Below, piece after piece: positions 44,302 to 52,628 of a stretch of 64,000 bases of DNA; position 1 is the stretch's first letter, and the number at the start of each line of letters is the position of its first letter. The stretch is taken from assembly GCF_017980685.1 (NCBI RefSeq), contig NZ_JACXXO010000002.1:1-64000 (forward strand), written 5' to 3'. The position numbers and the translations under genes are program-made. The stretch is from Pseudomonas iridis. Its GTDB lineage: Bacteria > Pseudomonadota > Gammaproteobacteria > Pseudomonadales > Pseudomonadaceae. The notes beneath the pieces are model-generated. The model ran no database searches, had not been told where the DNA came from, and saw only the letters and a program-made list of their open reading frames with translations.

Positions 44302-45696
44302 ATGACCGATTTACATGACTTGTCGGCGGCACAGCTGCTGGCCTTGTTTGCCAGTGCTGAGTTGTCGCCGCTGGAATACTACGATCACCTTCTGGCGCAC
44401 ATCGAGCACTGGGAACCGAGCATCAATGCGCTGTACGCGTTCGATCCGCAGCGCGTACTCGATCAGGCGCGCGCGTCGACTGAACGCTGGAGCCGTGGAA
44501 CCCCGCGCGGCATGCTCGACGGCATCCCGGTGACACTCAAGGAATTGATCGCCACTGAGGGCGATTGCATCCCCCAAGGTTCGCGCGCCACGACGTTGAT
44601 CGCGGCGACTGCCGACGCGCCGCCGGCCGCGCGTTTGCGTGAAGCCGGGGCGATCATTCTGGGCAAGACCACGGTGCCGGATTTCGGCATGCTGTCGTCG
44701 GGGCTGTCGAGTTTCCATGGCATCACGCGCAACCCGTGGGACACCACGCAAAACCCCGGCGGCTCGAGTTCCGGCGCGGCGGCTGCGGCGGCGGCTGGTT
44801 ATGGTCCGCTGCATGTCGGCACCGACATCGGCGGCTCGGTACGCCTGCCGGCAGGCTGGTGTGGATTGGTGGGGTTCAAGCCAACGCTTGGACGGATCCC
44901 GATTGATCCCTATTACACCGGCCGTTGCGCGGGACCGATGACCCGCACCGTGGATGATTGCGCGCTGATGATGCGTTATCTGGCACTACCGGATGCACGC
45001 GACGCTACCAGCCTGCCGGCGCACGCGCTGGACTGGAACCTGCAGGCACCGTCGATGCAGGGTCTGCGCATCGGGCTGATGCTCGACCCCGGCTGCGGCT
45101 TCCAGCCTGAACATGAAGTGTGTGAAGCGGTGCGAGATGCCGCGCGAATGTTCGAGGCCCATGGCGCGCAGGTGGACTTGATCGGGTCGCTGATGGATCG
45201 ACAGTTGCTCGACGGCCTCGATGATTTCTGGCGCGCCCGCCAGTTGTCGCAACTGCAAAGCTTGAGCACGGCGCAACGCGACGACGTCTTGCCCTACATT
45301 CAGGACTGGGCGGCACCGGCGGCCGGGATGAGCGCGGTGCAAGCGGTCGAAGGTTTCAATCAGACCTTTGAAATCCGTCGTCGCTGCGCGCAATTGTTCG
45401 GCAACTTCGACTTGCTGTTGTCGCCGACCAATCAGGTCAGCAGCTTTCCCGCTGAATGGCCCTCGCCCGGCAATGACCCGCGCCAGCCTTTCGAACACAT
45501 CGTGTTCACGCTGCCGTGGAATATGGGCGAGCAACCGGCCTTGTCGATCAACTGCGGGTTTACATCCGGGGGTATGCCGATCGGCCTGCAAATGGTTGCA
45601 CCACGGTTTGCCGATCAATGGTTGTTGCAGTGCGCCAAGGCTTACGAAGGCTGGCGCGGCCCGATCAAACACTGGCCGTCTGCGCCGCCCCGCTGA
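44302..45696 (+). CDS. Amidase-signature family hydrolase
   Basis: A 464-residue amidase with the Ser-cisSer-Lys triad in place: Lys80 in PVTLKELIA, cis-Ser156 in NPGGSSSGAAAA and nucleophile Ser180 in GTDIGGSVRLPAGWCG; the 24-residue Ser spacing is as usual. The C-terminal third includes LPWNMGEQPALSINCGFTSG and MPIGLQMVAPRFADQWLL. It hydrolyses a carboxamide or amino-acid amide, cytosolic since no signal is present. It lies 51 bases after the MHS gene and before an OprD-type porin, suggesting uptake and hydrolysis of an amide. It might also mature or detoxify the product of the neighbouring block. Confidence 0.87.
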   Translation: MTDLHDLSAAQLLALFASAELSPLEYYDHLLAHIEHWEPSINALYAFDPQRVLDQARASTERWSRGTPRGMLDGIPVTLKELIATEGDCIPQGSRATTLIAATADAPPAARLREAGAIILGKTTVPDFGMLSSGLSSFHGITRNPWDTTQNPGGSSSGAAAAAAAGYGPLHVGTDIGGSVRLPAGWCGLVGFKPTLGRIPIDPYYTGRCAGPMTRTVDDCALMMRYLALPDARDATSLPAHALDWNLQAPSMQGLRIGLMLDPGCGFQPEHEVCEAVRDAARMFEAHGAQVDLIGSLMDRQLLDGLDDFWRARQLSQLQSLSTAQRDDVLPYIQDWAAPAAGMSAVQAVEGFNQTFEIRRRCAQLFGNFDLLLSPTNQVSSFPAEWPSPGNDPRQPFEHIVFTLPWNMGEQPALSINCGFTSGGMPIGLQMVAPRFADQWLLQCAKAYEGWRGPIKHWPSAPPR

Positions 45697-45770
45697 TCCC
45701 GACAGTTGTCGCAGGCCGCTCAAGCGCCAGGCGCGTGGGCGGCGTGCACTCTTTTTACAGGCACTTTTCC

Positions 45771-47129
45771 ATGCAATCACATGTACGTCGGGCGTTGCTG
45801 CCGATGCTGCTCATCGCCCAGCCTGCTTATGCCGGTGAACCCGTCGCAGCACAGGATCAAGCGACCGGGCTGATCGATGGCAGCCACCTCAACCTGAATT
45901 TGCGCCACTACTATTCCAACCAGCACACCCGGCGCAGTACCCACCTGGTGATCAAAAAAGCAGGCGTCGCACAGCCCACGCGCCAGCGCGACACCTGGGT
46001 GCAGACCGCGATGCTCAATTACATCTCTGGCTACACCGAAGGTTGGGTGGGCTTCGGTGTCGACGCCTCGCTGTTCAGCGCAGTGACCCTTGAGCGTGGT
46101 CACGGTGCGGTGGCCAATGGGGGTGACCGGGTGCTGGTCGACAGCGATGGCGACGCGGTCCCGAGCTGGAGTCGTCTGGGTGTCGGCGACGTGAAACTGC
46201 GAGTGTCGAGCACCGAACTCAAGGCCGGACGGATGCTCACGGAAAACCCGATCCTGCGCTACAAGGACAACCGTGCCTTGCCGTCGACCTTTCAGGGCAT
46301 TGGCCTGAACAGCAACGAACTCGACTGGCTGGCGCTGCAAGCGGGCAGCTTCGAGCGCGCCATCCCGCGTACCGGCACCGGCAGCGAACGCCTGACTACC
46401 ACCTTCGGCAATCGCGCCTACAGCGGTTCACGTATCAGCTATCTCGGCGCGACAGCCAAAGCGCCCTACGGTCTGACATTGAGCGCTTATGGCTCGCGGT
46501 TCGAGGACATGTGGCAGCAATACTATCTGGGCGCGACTCACGTGACGGGGGATCGCGCCAATCTCGCGCTGAAAACCAGCCTCAACTACTACCGCACGCG
46601 CGATCAGGGTGAACAAAACCTGGGCTTCATCGACAACCACGCCTACAGCCTGGCAATCACCGCCGCCCATGGCGCACACGCTCTGACTACGGCGTGGCAG
46701 CAGGTGTTCGGCAACGAATATTTCGACTACGTGTGGGAGTCCACAGGCAACTACATGGCTAACTCGCTGTACTCGGACTACAACGGCCCGAACGAAAAAT
46801 CCTGGCAGCTGCGCTATGACTTCGACCTCGCCAGCTACGGCGTGCCGGGCCTGACCACCAGCCTGTGGCACGCCAAGGGCTGGGGCATTGATGGCACCCA
46901 CTACAGCGGCGACCGCGACGGACGCAACACCGGCTACAACGTGCGCGGGCTGGAGGGTGCCAAGCACAACGAAAATGGCTTGATGCTCGCCTACGTGGTG
47001 CAGTCTGGCACCCTGAAAAACACGGTGCTGCGCAGCATCGTCTATAACCAACGCGCGAGTGGCGGGCAGATCGACGGCAGTTACGACGAGTTCCGTCTGG
47101 TGGCGAATGTACCGATCAGCCTGTTTTAA
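45771..47129 (+). CDS. OprD-family outer-membrane porin
   Basis: A 452-residue porin with a signal peptide (MQSHVRRALLPMLLIAQPAYA) and the OprD pattern. DGSHLNLNLRHYYSNQH opens the barrel; TWVQTAMLNYISGYTEGWVG, ELKAGRMLTENPILRYKDNR, PSTFQGIGLNSNELDWLALQ and NEFRLVA-like DEFRLVANVPISLF at the end follow. OprD-type channels pass amino acids, peptides or aromatic acids. The ATG at 45771 directly precedes the signal peptide; the earlier frame overlaps the amidase gene. It follows the amidase by 74 bases and probably belongs to the same unit. Confidence 0.87.
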   Translation: MQSHVRRALLPMLLIAQPAYAGEPVAAQDQATGLIDGSHLNLNLRHYYSNQHTRRSTHLVIKKAGVAQPTRQRDTWVQTAMLNYISGYTEGWVGFGVDASLFSAVTLERGHGAVANGGDRVLVDSDGDAVPSWSRLGVGDVKLRVSSTELKAGRMLTENPILRYKDNRALPSTFQGIGLNSNELDWLALQAGSFERAIPRTGTGSERLTTTFGNRAYSGSRISYLGATAKAPYGLTLSAYGSRFEDMWQQYYLGATHVTGDRANLALKTSLNYYRTRDQGEQNLGFIDNHAYSLAITAAHGAHALTTAWQQVFGNEYFDYVWESTGNYMANSLYSDYNGPNEKSWQLRYDFDLASYGVPGLTTSLWHAKGWGIDGTHYSGDRDGRNTGYNVRGLEGAKHNENGLMLAYVVQSGTLKNTVLRSIVYNQRASGGQIDGSYDEFRLVANVPISLF

Positions 47130-47138
47130 AGGCGCCGA

Positions 47139-47163
47139 GAACGCCGCGCAGTCTGCGGCGTCA
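47139..47163 (+). terminator. Weak stem-loop after the porin gene
   Basis: ACGCCGC at 47141-47147 can pair with GCGGCGT at 47155-47161 around a seven-base loop, just after the porin stop. No T run follows, so it is a weak or Rho-assisted terminator candidate only. Confidence 0.35.
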
Positions 47164-47258
47164 TCCACAGCAGAAATATTTCATCGGCGTTAACCCGCAC
47201 GCAACGGACGGCCCGTCTCAGTGGATGAATGATCAATTTCATCCCGAGGTCAGCCCCC

Positions 47259-48932
47259 ATGTCTCTTCCTCTTTTACGTCCTGTAGTGGTCGGTATTTTG
47301 CTGGCCATCGGCGGTTGTGGCGTTTCTTCCAAACCTGATTCCGCTGCTGCACCGGCTCAGCCTGAAGCCTTGGTGCAACATGAAGCGATCATGGCTGATG
47401 GCGCCATGGCCAAGCGCAGCGTTCATCCGGCACCCATTGCCGGTTTTGCTGCAATGCCTGCCGGGGAAAGTTATCCACAAGGCTATCGCGACGAACAGCG
47501 TGAGCAATATCAAACGCTGGCCGACAACCCCATCCACAGCGTCGCCGAAACCCCGGTCTCGACCTTCAGCGCGGACGTGGATACCGGCGCCTACGCCAAT
47601 GTCCGTCGCCTGCTCAATCAGGGACGCCTGCCGCCAGAAGGCGCGGTGCGACTGGAGGAAATGGTCAACTACTTCCCCTACGACTACGCATTGCCCAGTG
47701 ACGGCTCGCCGTTTGGCGTGACCACCGAGCTTGCAGCATCGCCGTGGAATCCGCACACGCGCTTGCTGCGCATCGGCATCAAGGCGTCCGACCGTGCGGT
47801 TGCGCAATTGGCCCCGGCCAATCTGGTGTTTCTGGTCGACGTGTCCGGCTCGATGGATCGCCGCGAAGGGCTGCCGATGGTCAAAAGCACGCTGAAATTG
47901 CTGGTTGACCAATTACGCGATCAGGATCGGGTTTCGTTGGTGGTGTATGCCGGTGAATCCAGAGTGGTGCTTGAGCCCACATCCGGACGAGAAAAAGCGA
48001 AGATTCGCACAGCCATCGAGCAATTAACTGCGGGCGGCTCCACCGCCGGGGCGTCAGGCATCGAACTGGCCTATCAAATGGCGCAACAGGGGTTCATCGC
48101 CAAAGGCATCAACCGCATCCTGCTGGCCACCGACGGCGACTTCAACGTCGGCGTCAGCGACTTCGACAGCCTTAAACAAATGGCTGTGGATAAACGTAAA
48201 ACCGGAATTTCCCTGACCACCCTGGGTTTTGGTGTGGATAACTACAATGAGCACTTGATGGAACAACTGGCCGATGCCGGCGATGGCAACTACGCCTACA
48301 TCGACAACCTGCGCGAGGCGCGCAAAGTGCTGGTAGATCAACTCGGCTCGACCCTCACCGTGGTGGCGAAAAACGTCAAATTGCAGGTGGAGTTCAACCC
48401 CGCGCAAGTCAGCGAGTATCGCCTGCTCGGCTATGAAAACCGTGCTTTGAAGCGTGAGGATTTCAGTAATGACAAGGTCGATGCTGGCGAGATCGGAGCA
48501 GGACACACGGTGACGGCGTTGTATGAAATTGTTCCGGCAGGCGAGAAGGGCTGGCTGGAGCCGCTGCGTTACGGTAAATCGAGTGCGGCTGTTTCCGGGA
48601 AGAATGGGGAATTGGCAATGCTGCGTGTGCGATATCAACAGCCTGAAGGTGGGAAAAGTCTGCTGATCGAGCGGCCGATTACCAATCTGGTTGTGCCAGC
48701 CAGCGAAAATTTGCGTTTTGCTGCGGCCGTTGCCGCGTTTTCCCAGCAACTCAAGGACGGTCGTTACACCGGCGACTTCAGCCTGAAAGACACCGAAGCG
48801 CTGGCCCTTGGTGCGCGAGGCGATGATCGTTTCGGTCTGCGCAACGAGTTTGTGCAACTGGTCGAACTGGCGCAGAGCCTGCGCACTTCAACCGCATCGA
48901 ATGCGCTGCCCACTGAGCGACGGATTGAATAG
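47259..48932 (+). CDS. von Willebrand factor A domain lipoprotein (YfbK-like)
   Basis: A 557-residue protein with a lipoprotein-like signal (LAIGGC near residue 20) and three parts. An N-terminal von Willebrand-associated region is marked by NPIHSVAETPVSTFSADVDT and VRLEEMVNYFPYDY. A VWA domain (about 180-370) has the metal-site motif DVSGSMD followed by TDGDFNVGVSD. A C-terminal DUF3520-like region ends in LVELAQSL. Such proteins are thought to be envelope adhesion or stress factors, without a settled role. GAGG lies upstream of the ATG at 47259. Its stop overlaps the start of an ECF sigma factor, so the two are coupled. Confidence 0.85.
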   Translation: MSLPLLRPVVVGILLAIGGCGVSSKPDSAAAPAQPEALVQHEAIMADGAMAKRSVHPAPIAGFAAMPAGESYPQGYRDEQREQYQTLADNPIHSVAETPVSTFSADVDTGAYANVRRLLNQGRLPPEGAVRLEEMVNYFPYDYALPSDGSPFGVTTELAASPWNPHTRLLRIGIKASDRAVAQLAPANLVFLVDVSGSMDRREGLPMVKSTLKLLVDQLRDQDRVSLVVYAGESRVVLEPTSGREKAKIRTAIEQLTAGGSTAGASGIELAYQMAQQGFIAKGINRILLATDGDFNVGVSDFDSLKQMAVDKRKTGISLTTLGFGVDNYNEHLMEQLADAGDGNYAYIDNLREARKVLVDQLGSTLTVVAKNVKLQVEFNPAQVSEYRLLGYENRALKREDFSNDKVDAGEIGAGHTVTALYEIVPAGEKGWLEPLRYGKSSAAVSGKNGELAMLRVRYQQPEGGKSLLIERPITNLVVPASENLRFAAAVAAFSQQLKDGRYTGDFSLKDTEALALGARGDDRFGLRNEFVQLVELAQSLRTSTASNALPTERRIE

Positions 48933-49543
48933 TGAGTCGTCTGAAAGGCTTCATCAGTCAGCTGTTTGCTTCGCCGGACAGCCCCACCGCCAACAGCGAT
49001 GAATCGCTGTTGGCGCGTTATCGCGAGGGCGACGGCGCGGCGTTCGAGATCTTGTACGCCCGCCACCGTCAGGGTTTGTATCGGTTTCTGCTCGGTCTGA
49101 GTGGCAAACCCGAACTGGCCGATGAAGTCTTTCAGGAAACCTGGCTGAGCCTGATCCGCAGCGCCAGTCAGCCACAAGGGCGGGCGACCTTTCGTACATG
49201 GCTGTTCCAGATTGCCCGCAATCGCCTGATCGACCACTGGCGCAAACATGGTGCCCGGCAACCGCTGCACGACAGTTACGATGAACAAATCCACGCGGTC
49301 AGCGACGAAGCCACCGACCCCGAACAACTGCTGAGTCTCAGTCGTGACAGTCAGCGCCTGGAAAACGCCCTGCAGATGCTGCCCACCGATCAACGCGAGG
49401 TGTTCCTGCTACGCGCCCACGGCGACCTCGACCTGGCGCAAATCGCCAGCCTCACCGAAACACCGCTGGAAACCGTCAAAAGCCGCTTGCGCTACGCCCA
49501 GCAAAAACTGCGTCGGCTGCTGGCCGAGGAGGTACTGACATGA
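48932..49543 (+). CDS. ECF-type RNA polymerase sigma factor
   Basis: A 203-residue extracytoplasmic-function sigma factor. Region 2 covers about residues 23-95 (DESLLARYREGDGAAFEILY, FQETWLSLIRSA, FRTWLFQIARNRLIDHWR). Region 4 covers about 140-198 (LPTDQREVFLLRAHGDLDLA, then TPLETVKSRLRYAQQKLRRL). The GTG start shares a base with the stop of the VWA gene (TAGTG). The next gene, overlapping by four bases, encodes a one-helix protein that is probably its anti-sigma partner. The VWA protein may be the sensor or the regulated output. Confidence 0.88.
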   Translation: MSRLKGFISQLFASPDSPTANSDESLLARYREGDGAAFEILYARHRQGLYRFLLGLSGKPELADEVFQETWLSLIRSASQPQGRATFRTWLFQIARNRLIDHWRKHGARQPLHDSYDEQIHAVSDEATDPEQLLSLSRDSQRLENALQMLPTDQREVFLLRAHGDLDLAQIASLTETPLETVKSRLRYAQQKLRRLLAEEVLT

Positions 49544-50115
49544 CTGACGCCCGCCAGACACCCGAGGATTCGGTGATTAAACATGTGCGCGAACAGCACA
49601 ACGCTGAACCGCCAACGCACCTTGATGCGTTCATCCTCAAGGCTGCCCACCGCGAAGTCTCGGCACCGAAGCCTGGTCTGTGGCAACGCTGGCTCGACGC
49701 CTGCCGCAAACCGCGCTGGCAAGTCGCGTTCGCCAGCCTCGTCGGCGTGGCACTGATGCTGTCGTTGGTACAGCGAGCGCCCGAGCCGCAGCAGCAATTC
49801 GACTTTGCGCCCGCCGCCAAACCTGCCGCGCCCCTTGCCCGTAAACAAGCGCCCGAAGCATTGTCCGCCCCAGCCCCCGCGCCGATGGCAGAAATGGCCG
49901 CGCCGATGCACAGCGAAGCGTTCAGCGCCGACGAAGCCAAAACCAGCAAACGCACCGCCGCCCCGGTCAACGGTCTCGACGAACAACTGCGCGAAGTCCT
50001 GCGCCTGCGCGAATCCGGCCAATCGCAAGCCGCCGACACTCTGTTCAACAACCTGCACAAACGCTACCCAAACGCCGACCTCGACGCCCGGCTCAAACAA
50101 ATCCAGAAGAACTGA
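49540..50115 (+). CDS. Putative anti-sigma factor with one membrane helix
   Basis: A 191-residue protein: a cytosolic N-terminal part (about 1-60) and one membrane helix (about 65-80, WQVAFASLVGVALMLSLVQ). A Pro/Ala-rich periplasmic linker follows (about 85-145), then a short helical end, LREVLRLRESGQSQAADTLF. The domain plan and the four-base overlap with the ECF gene suggest an anti-sigma factor, though I see no recognisable zinc-binding HxxxCxxC site. The periplasmic tail could contact the VWA lipoprotein. The assignment rests mainly on position. Confidence 0.65.
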   Translation: MTDARQTPEDSVIKHVREQHNAEPPTHLDAFILKAAHREVSAPKPGLWQRWLDACRKPRWQVAFASLVGVALMLSLVQRAPEPQQQFDFAPAAKPAAPLARKQAPEALSAPAPAPMAEMAAPMHSEAFSADEAKTSKRTAAPVNGLDEQLREVLRLRESGQSQAADTLFNNLHKRYPNADLDARLKQIQKN

Positions 50116-50194
50116 CTGCCTGTGCGCCCAGCCATTTGGCATTGCCCCGCAAAACGCGCACTATCGGGCCATAGCTGAAGCGCTGGAGAACACC

Positions 50195-50407
50195 GTGGCA
50201 CCAAAAATCGACCGCATCGCCCAACTCCTCAATTGCCCCAAAAAGGGCGAAGAGATGCGGCGCGCGATTACTGAAGCGCGTAAGGAGTTTCTGCTGAGTC
50301 AGCAGGAAGAGGATGTGCTTGAGGAAGAGGACGGATTTGAGGAGGAGGGTGAGGAGGGAGACGACGAGGATGAGGATTACGATGAGTTTGATTGGACGAC
50401 GGAGTAA
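50195..50407 (+). CDS. Small protein with strongly acidic C-terminal tail
   Basis: A 70-residue protein starting at a GTG with GGAG six bases upstream. Residues 1-36 are basic and helical (MAPKIDRIAQLLNCPKKGEE). From residue 37 to the end about two thirds of the residues are Glu or Asp, with FEEEGEEGDDEDEDYDEFDW near the end. I know no characterised family; similar short proteins occur in fluorescent pseudomonads. Such a tail could mimic nucleic acid or bind basic proteins or metals. A shared terminator lies downstream. The frame is open far upstream, but that part overlaps the anti-sigma gene out of frame. Confidence 0.65.
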   Translation: MAPKIDRIAQLLNCPKKGEEMRRAITEARKEFLLSQQEEDVLEEEDGFEEEGEEGDDEDEDYDEFDWTTE

Positions 50408-50434
50408 CGTTGCGTCCGAACAATTCAGCGCCCA

Positions 50435-50470
50435 CAAAAAAGCCCCGGACCATCACAGTCCGGGGCTTTC
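50435..50470. terminator. Bidirectional terminator between the acidic-protein gene and tRNA-Arg
   Basis: AGCCCCGGAC (50441-50450) pairs with GTCCGGGGCT (50458-50467). An A run lies on the left and T residues on the right, so the hairpin can end transcripts from both sides: the small acidic gene from the left and the leftward tRNA from the right. Confidence 0.85.
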
Positions 50471-50483
50471 TCGTTTTGATTCA

Positions 50484-50560
50484 TGGTGCACCAGGCGGGA
50501 TTCGAACCCACGACCACTGCCTTCGGAGGGCAGTACTCTATCCAGCTGAGCTACTGGTGC
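50484..50560 (-). tRNA. tRNA-Arg (anticodon CCG)
   Basis: A 77-base tRNA read leftward: the acceptor stem begins GCACCAG, the D arm is AGCTCAGCTGGATAGAGT-like, and the anticodon stem CTGCC/GGCAG encloses loop CTCCGAA, giving anticodon CCG for codon CGG. GGTTCGAATCC is the T loop, and CCA is encoded. All four stems pair well. A terminator follows 14 bases downstream. Confidence 0.95.
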
Positions 50561-51001
50561 AGCGGGCGACATCATACCTAGGTCGGCTCGGGGCGTCCAT
50601 GCTGCGTTTCGGCACCTATTGTCAGTGCGCGTGTCCGAATAAAACGCTGCATTCCATAAAGCGGTAACGTCCTGCAAAACCCTCGCTTGGCGCTTTGGCG
50701 AGGCTGATCTATGGTTTTCCTGCGGCAGGGGTTTTTGCGCGTTGATCTGAAAAATTCAGCAAATGCGGCGTTTTTGTTCTTTTTTTCGAACGCCCTATTG
50801 TCCTTTAAACCCTTTGCTCCTACGATCCGTTTGAGATTTCAAACGCCCGTTGATTGGGTGTTGAAGCGCAGGTGTTCCGAAGCGTGCACTATTTTTGCGC
50901 CTCACCCAGTCACTGATTTCCCTGACGGCAGCCTTGCGAGGCGCCTTTCTACAATCATAATTTGCTCCGCGCAGGCCGCGGTGCTGTTAAGGAAAGCCGA
51001 C
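50561..51001. promoter_or_regulatory. Region upstream of gabD
   Basis: About 440 bases hold no gene I can support. A frame in phase with gabD is open from 50711, but the residues before MQLKDTQ are not part of GabD. The stretch 50760-50830 is AT-rich with T runs, and TCTACAATCATAATTTGCTC near 50950 could hold a -10 (CATAAT). AAGGA lies about eight bases before the gabD ATG. The leftward tRNA promoter must also lie here. Confidence 0.4.
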
Positions 51002-52444
51002 ATGCAGCTTAAAGACACCCAGTTGTTCCGCCAGCAAGCCTTCATTGATGGCGCTTGGGTCGATGCGGATAACGGTCAGACGATCAAGGTCAATAACCCG
51101 GCAACCGGCGAAATCCTCGGCACCGTGCCGAAGATGGGCGCTGCCGAAACCCGCCGTGCCATTGAAGCCGCTGACAAAGCGCTGCCGGCCTGGCGTGCAC
51201 TGACCGCCAAGGATCGTGCGAACAAGCTGCGTCGCTGGTTCGAACTGATCATCGAGAATCAGGACGACCTCGCTCGCCTGATGACCCTCGAGCAGGGCAA
51301 GCCGCTGGCCGAAGCCAAGGGCGAAATCGTTTACGCCGCTTCGTTCATCGAATGGTTCGCCGAAGAAGCCAAGCGCATCTACGGTGACGTGATTCCGGGT
51401 CACCAGCCCGACAAGCGCCTGATCGTTATCAAGCAGCCGATCGGCGTTACTGCGGCCATCACCCCGTGGAACTTCCCGGCAGCGATGATCACCCGTAAGG
51501 CCGGCCCTGCGCTGGCCGCGGGTTGCACCATGGTGCTCAAACCAGCTTCGCAAACCCCATTCTCCGCATTCGCGCTGGCTGAACTGGCTCAGCGTGCCGG
51601 TATTCCTGCTGGCGTGTTCAGCGTGGTGTCCGGCAGCGCCGGTGACATCGGCAGCGAGCTGACCAGCAACCCGATCGTACGCAAACTGTCCTTCACCGGC
51701 TCGACCGAAATCGGCCGTCAGTTGATGGCTGAATGCGCCAAGGACATCAAGAAAGTGTCGCTGGAGCTGGGCGGCAACGCGCCGTTCATCGTGTTCGACG
51801 ATGCGGATCTGGATAAGGCCGTCGAAGGCGCGATCATTTCCAAATATCGCAATAACGGTCAGACCTGCGTCTGCGCCAACCGTCTGTACATTCAGGATTC
51901 GGTCTACGATGCTTTCGCCGAAAAACTGAAAGTGGCAGTAGCCAAGCTGAAGATCGGTAACGGTTTGGAAGACGGCACCACCACTGGCCCGCTGATCGAC
52001 GAAAAAGCCGTGGCGAAGGTGCAAGAGCACATCGCTGACGCTGTAGCCAAAGGCGCAACCGTATTGGCTGGCGGCAAGCAAATGGAAGGCAACTTCTTCG
52101 AGCCGACCATCCTGACCAATGTGCCGAAAAACGCGGCAGTGGCCAAGGAAGAGACCTTCGGTCCTCTGGCGCCGTTGTTCCGCTTCAAAGACGAAGCCGA
52201 AGTGATCGCGATGTCCAACGACACCGAGTTCGGTCTGGCCTCTTACTTCTACGCTCGCGATCTGGGCCGTGTGTTCCGTGTGGCTGAAGCCCTGGAATAC
52301 GGCATGGTTGGCGTCAACACCGGGCTGATCTCCAACGAAGTCGCACCGTTCGGCGGCATCAAGGCCTCGGGCCTGGGCCGTGAAGGCTCCAAGTACGGCA
52401 TCGAAGATTACCTGGAAATCAAATACCTCTGCCTGGGCATCTAA
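51002..52444 (+). CDS. gabD: Succinate-semialdehyde dehydrogenase GabD
   Basis: A 480-residue NADP-type aldehyde dehydrogenase converting succinate semialdehyde to succinate, the second step of 4-aminobutyrate breakdown. The catalytic Cys289 lies in GQTCVC, the general base Glu255 in LELGGNAPF, and the cofactor region in TPWNFPAAM and FTGSTEIGR. Cys291 beside the catalytic Cys matches the pair in E. coli GabD, where it is a redox switch. The ATG at 51002 has AAGGA upstream; the frame's 97-codon extension is rejected. gabT follows 184 bases downstream, after a stable hairpin. Confidence 0.95.
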   Translation: MQLKDTQLFRQQAFIDGAWVDADNGQTIKVNNPATGEILGTVPKMGAAETRRAIEAADKALPAWRALTAKDRANKLRRWFELIIENQDDLARLMTLEQGKPLAEAKGEIVYAASFIEWFAEEAKRIYGDVIPGHQPDKRLIVIKQPIGVTAAITPWNFPAAMITRKAGPALAAGCTMVLKPASQTPFSAFALAELAQRAGIPAGVFSVVSGSAGDIGSELTSNPIVRKLSFTGSTEIGRQLMAECAKDIKKVSLELGGNAPFIVFDDADLDKAVEGAIISKYRNNGQTCVCANRLYIQDSVYDAFAEKLKVAVAKLKIGNGLEDGTTTGPLIDEKAVAKVQEHIADAVAKGATVLAGGKQMEGNFFEPTILTNVPKNAAVAKEETFGPLAPLFRFKDEAEVIAMSNDTEFGLASYFYARDLGRVFRVAEALEYGMVGVNTGLISNEVAPFGGIKASGLGREGSKYGIEDYLEIKYLCLGI

Positions 52445-52465
52445 GCCGGGAAAGGGATTGCTGCA

Positions 52466-52504
52466 AACGCAAAGGGCACGAGAGCGCTGTCCCTTTGCGT
52501 GTTT
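52466..52504 (+). other. Stable hairpin between gabD and gabT
   Basis: ACGCAAAGGG (about 52468-52477) pairs perfectly with CCCTTTGCGT (52491-52500), with A residues before and GTTT after. It could be an attenuating terminator or an mRNA-processing or stabilising element setting different levels of gabD and gabT. The T run is too short for a confident terminator call. Confidence 0.55.
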
Positions 52505-52628
52505 CAAACCGGAATTTTCTCTGCGGCCGGGAACGCCGTGGCAGTCGATCATCGCATGCTGCCACCGTCGCTTCCTCCCGCTTAATCCTTGAACCACGCC
52601 GCCCGATGAGCGGCGAATGAGGACTGTA

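Noticed and set aside
50711..51001. 97-residue amino-terminal extension of GabD
   Set aside because: Known GabD proteins begin at the MQLKDTQ segment, and a good ribosome site precedes that ATG.
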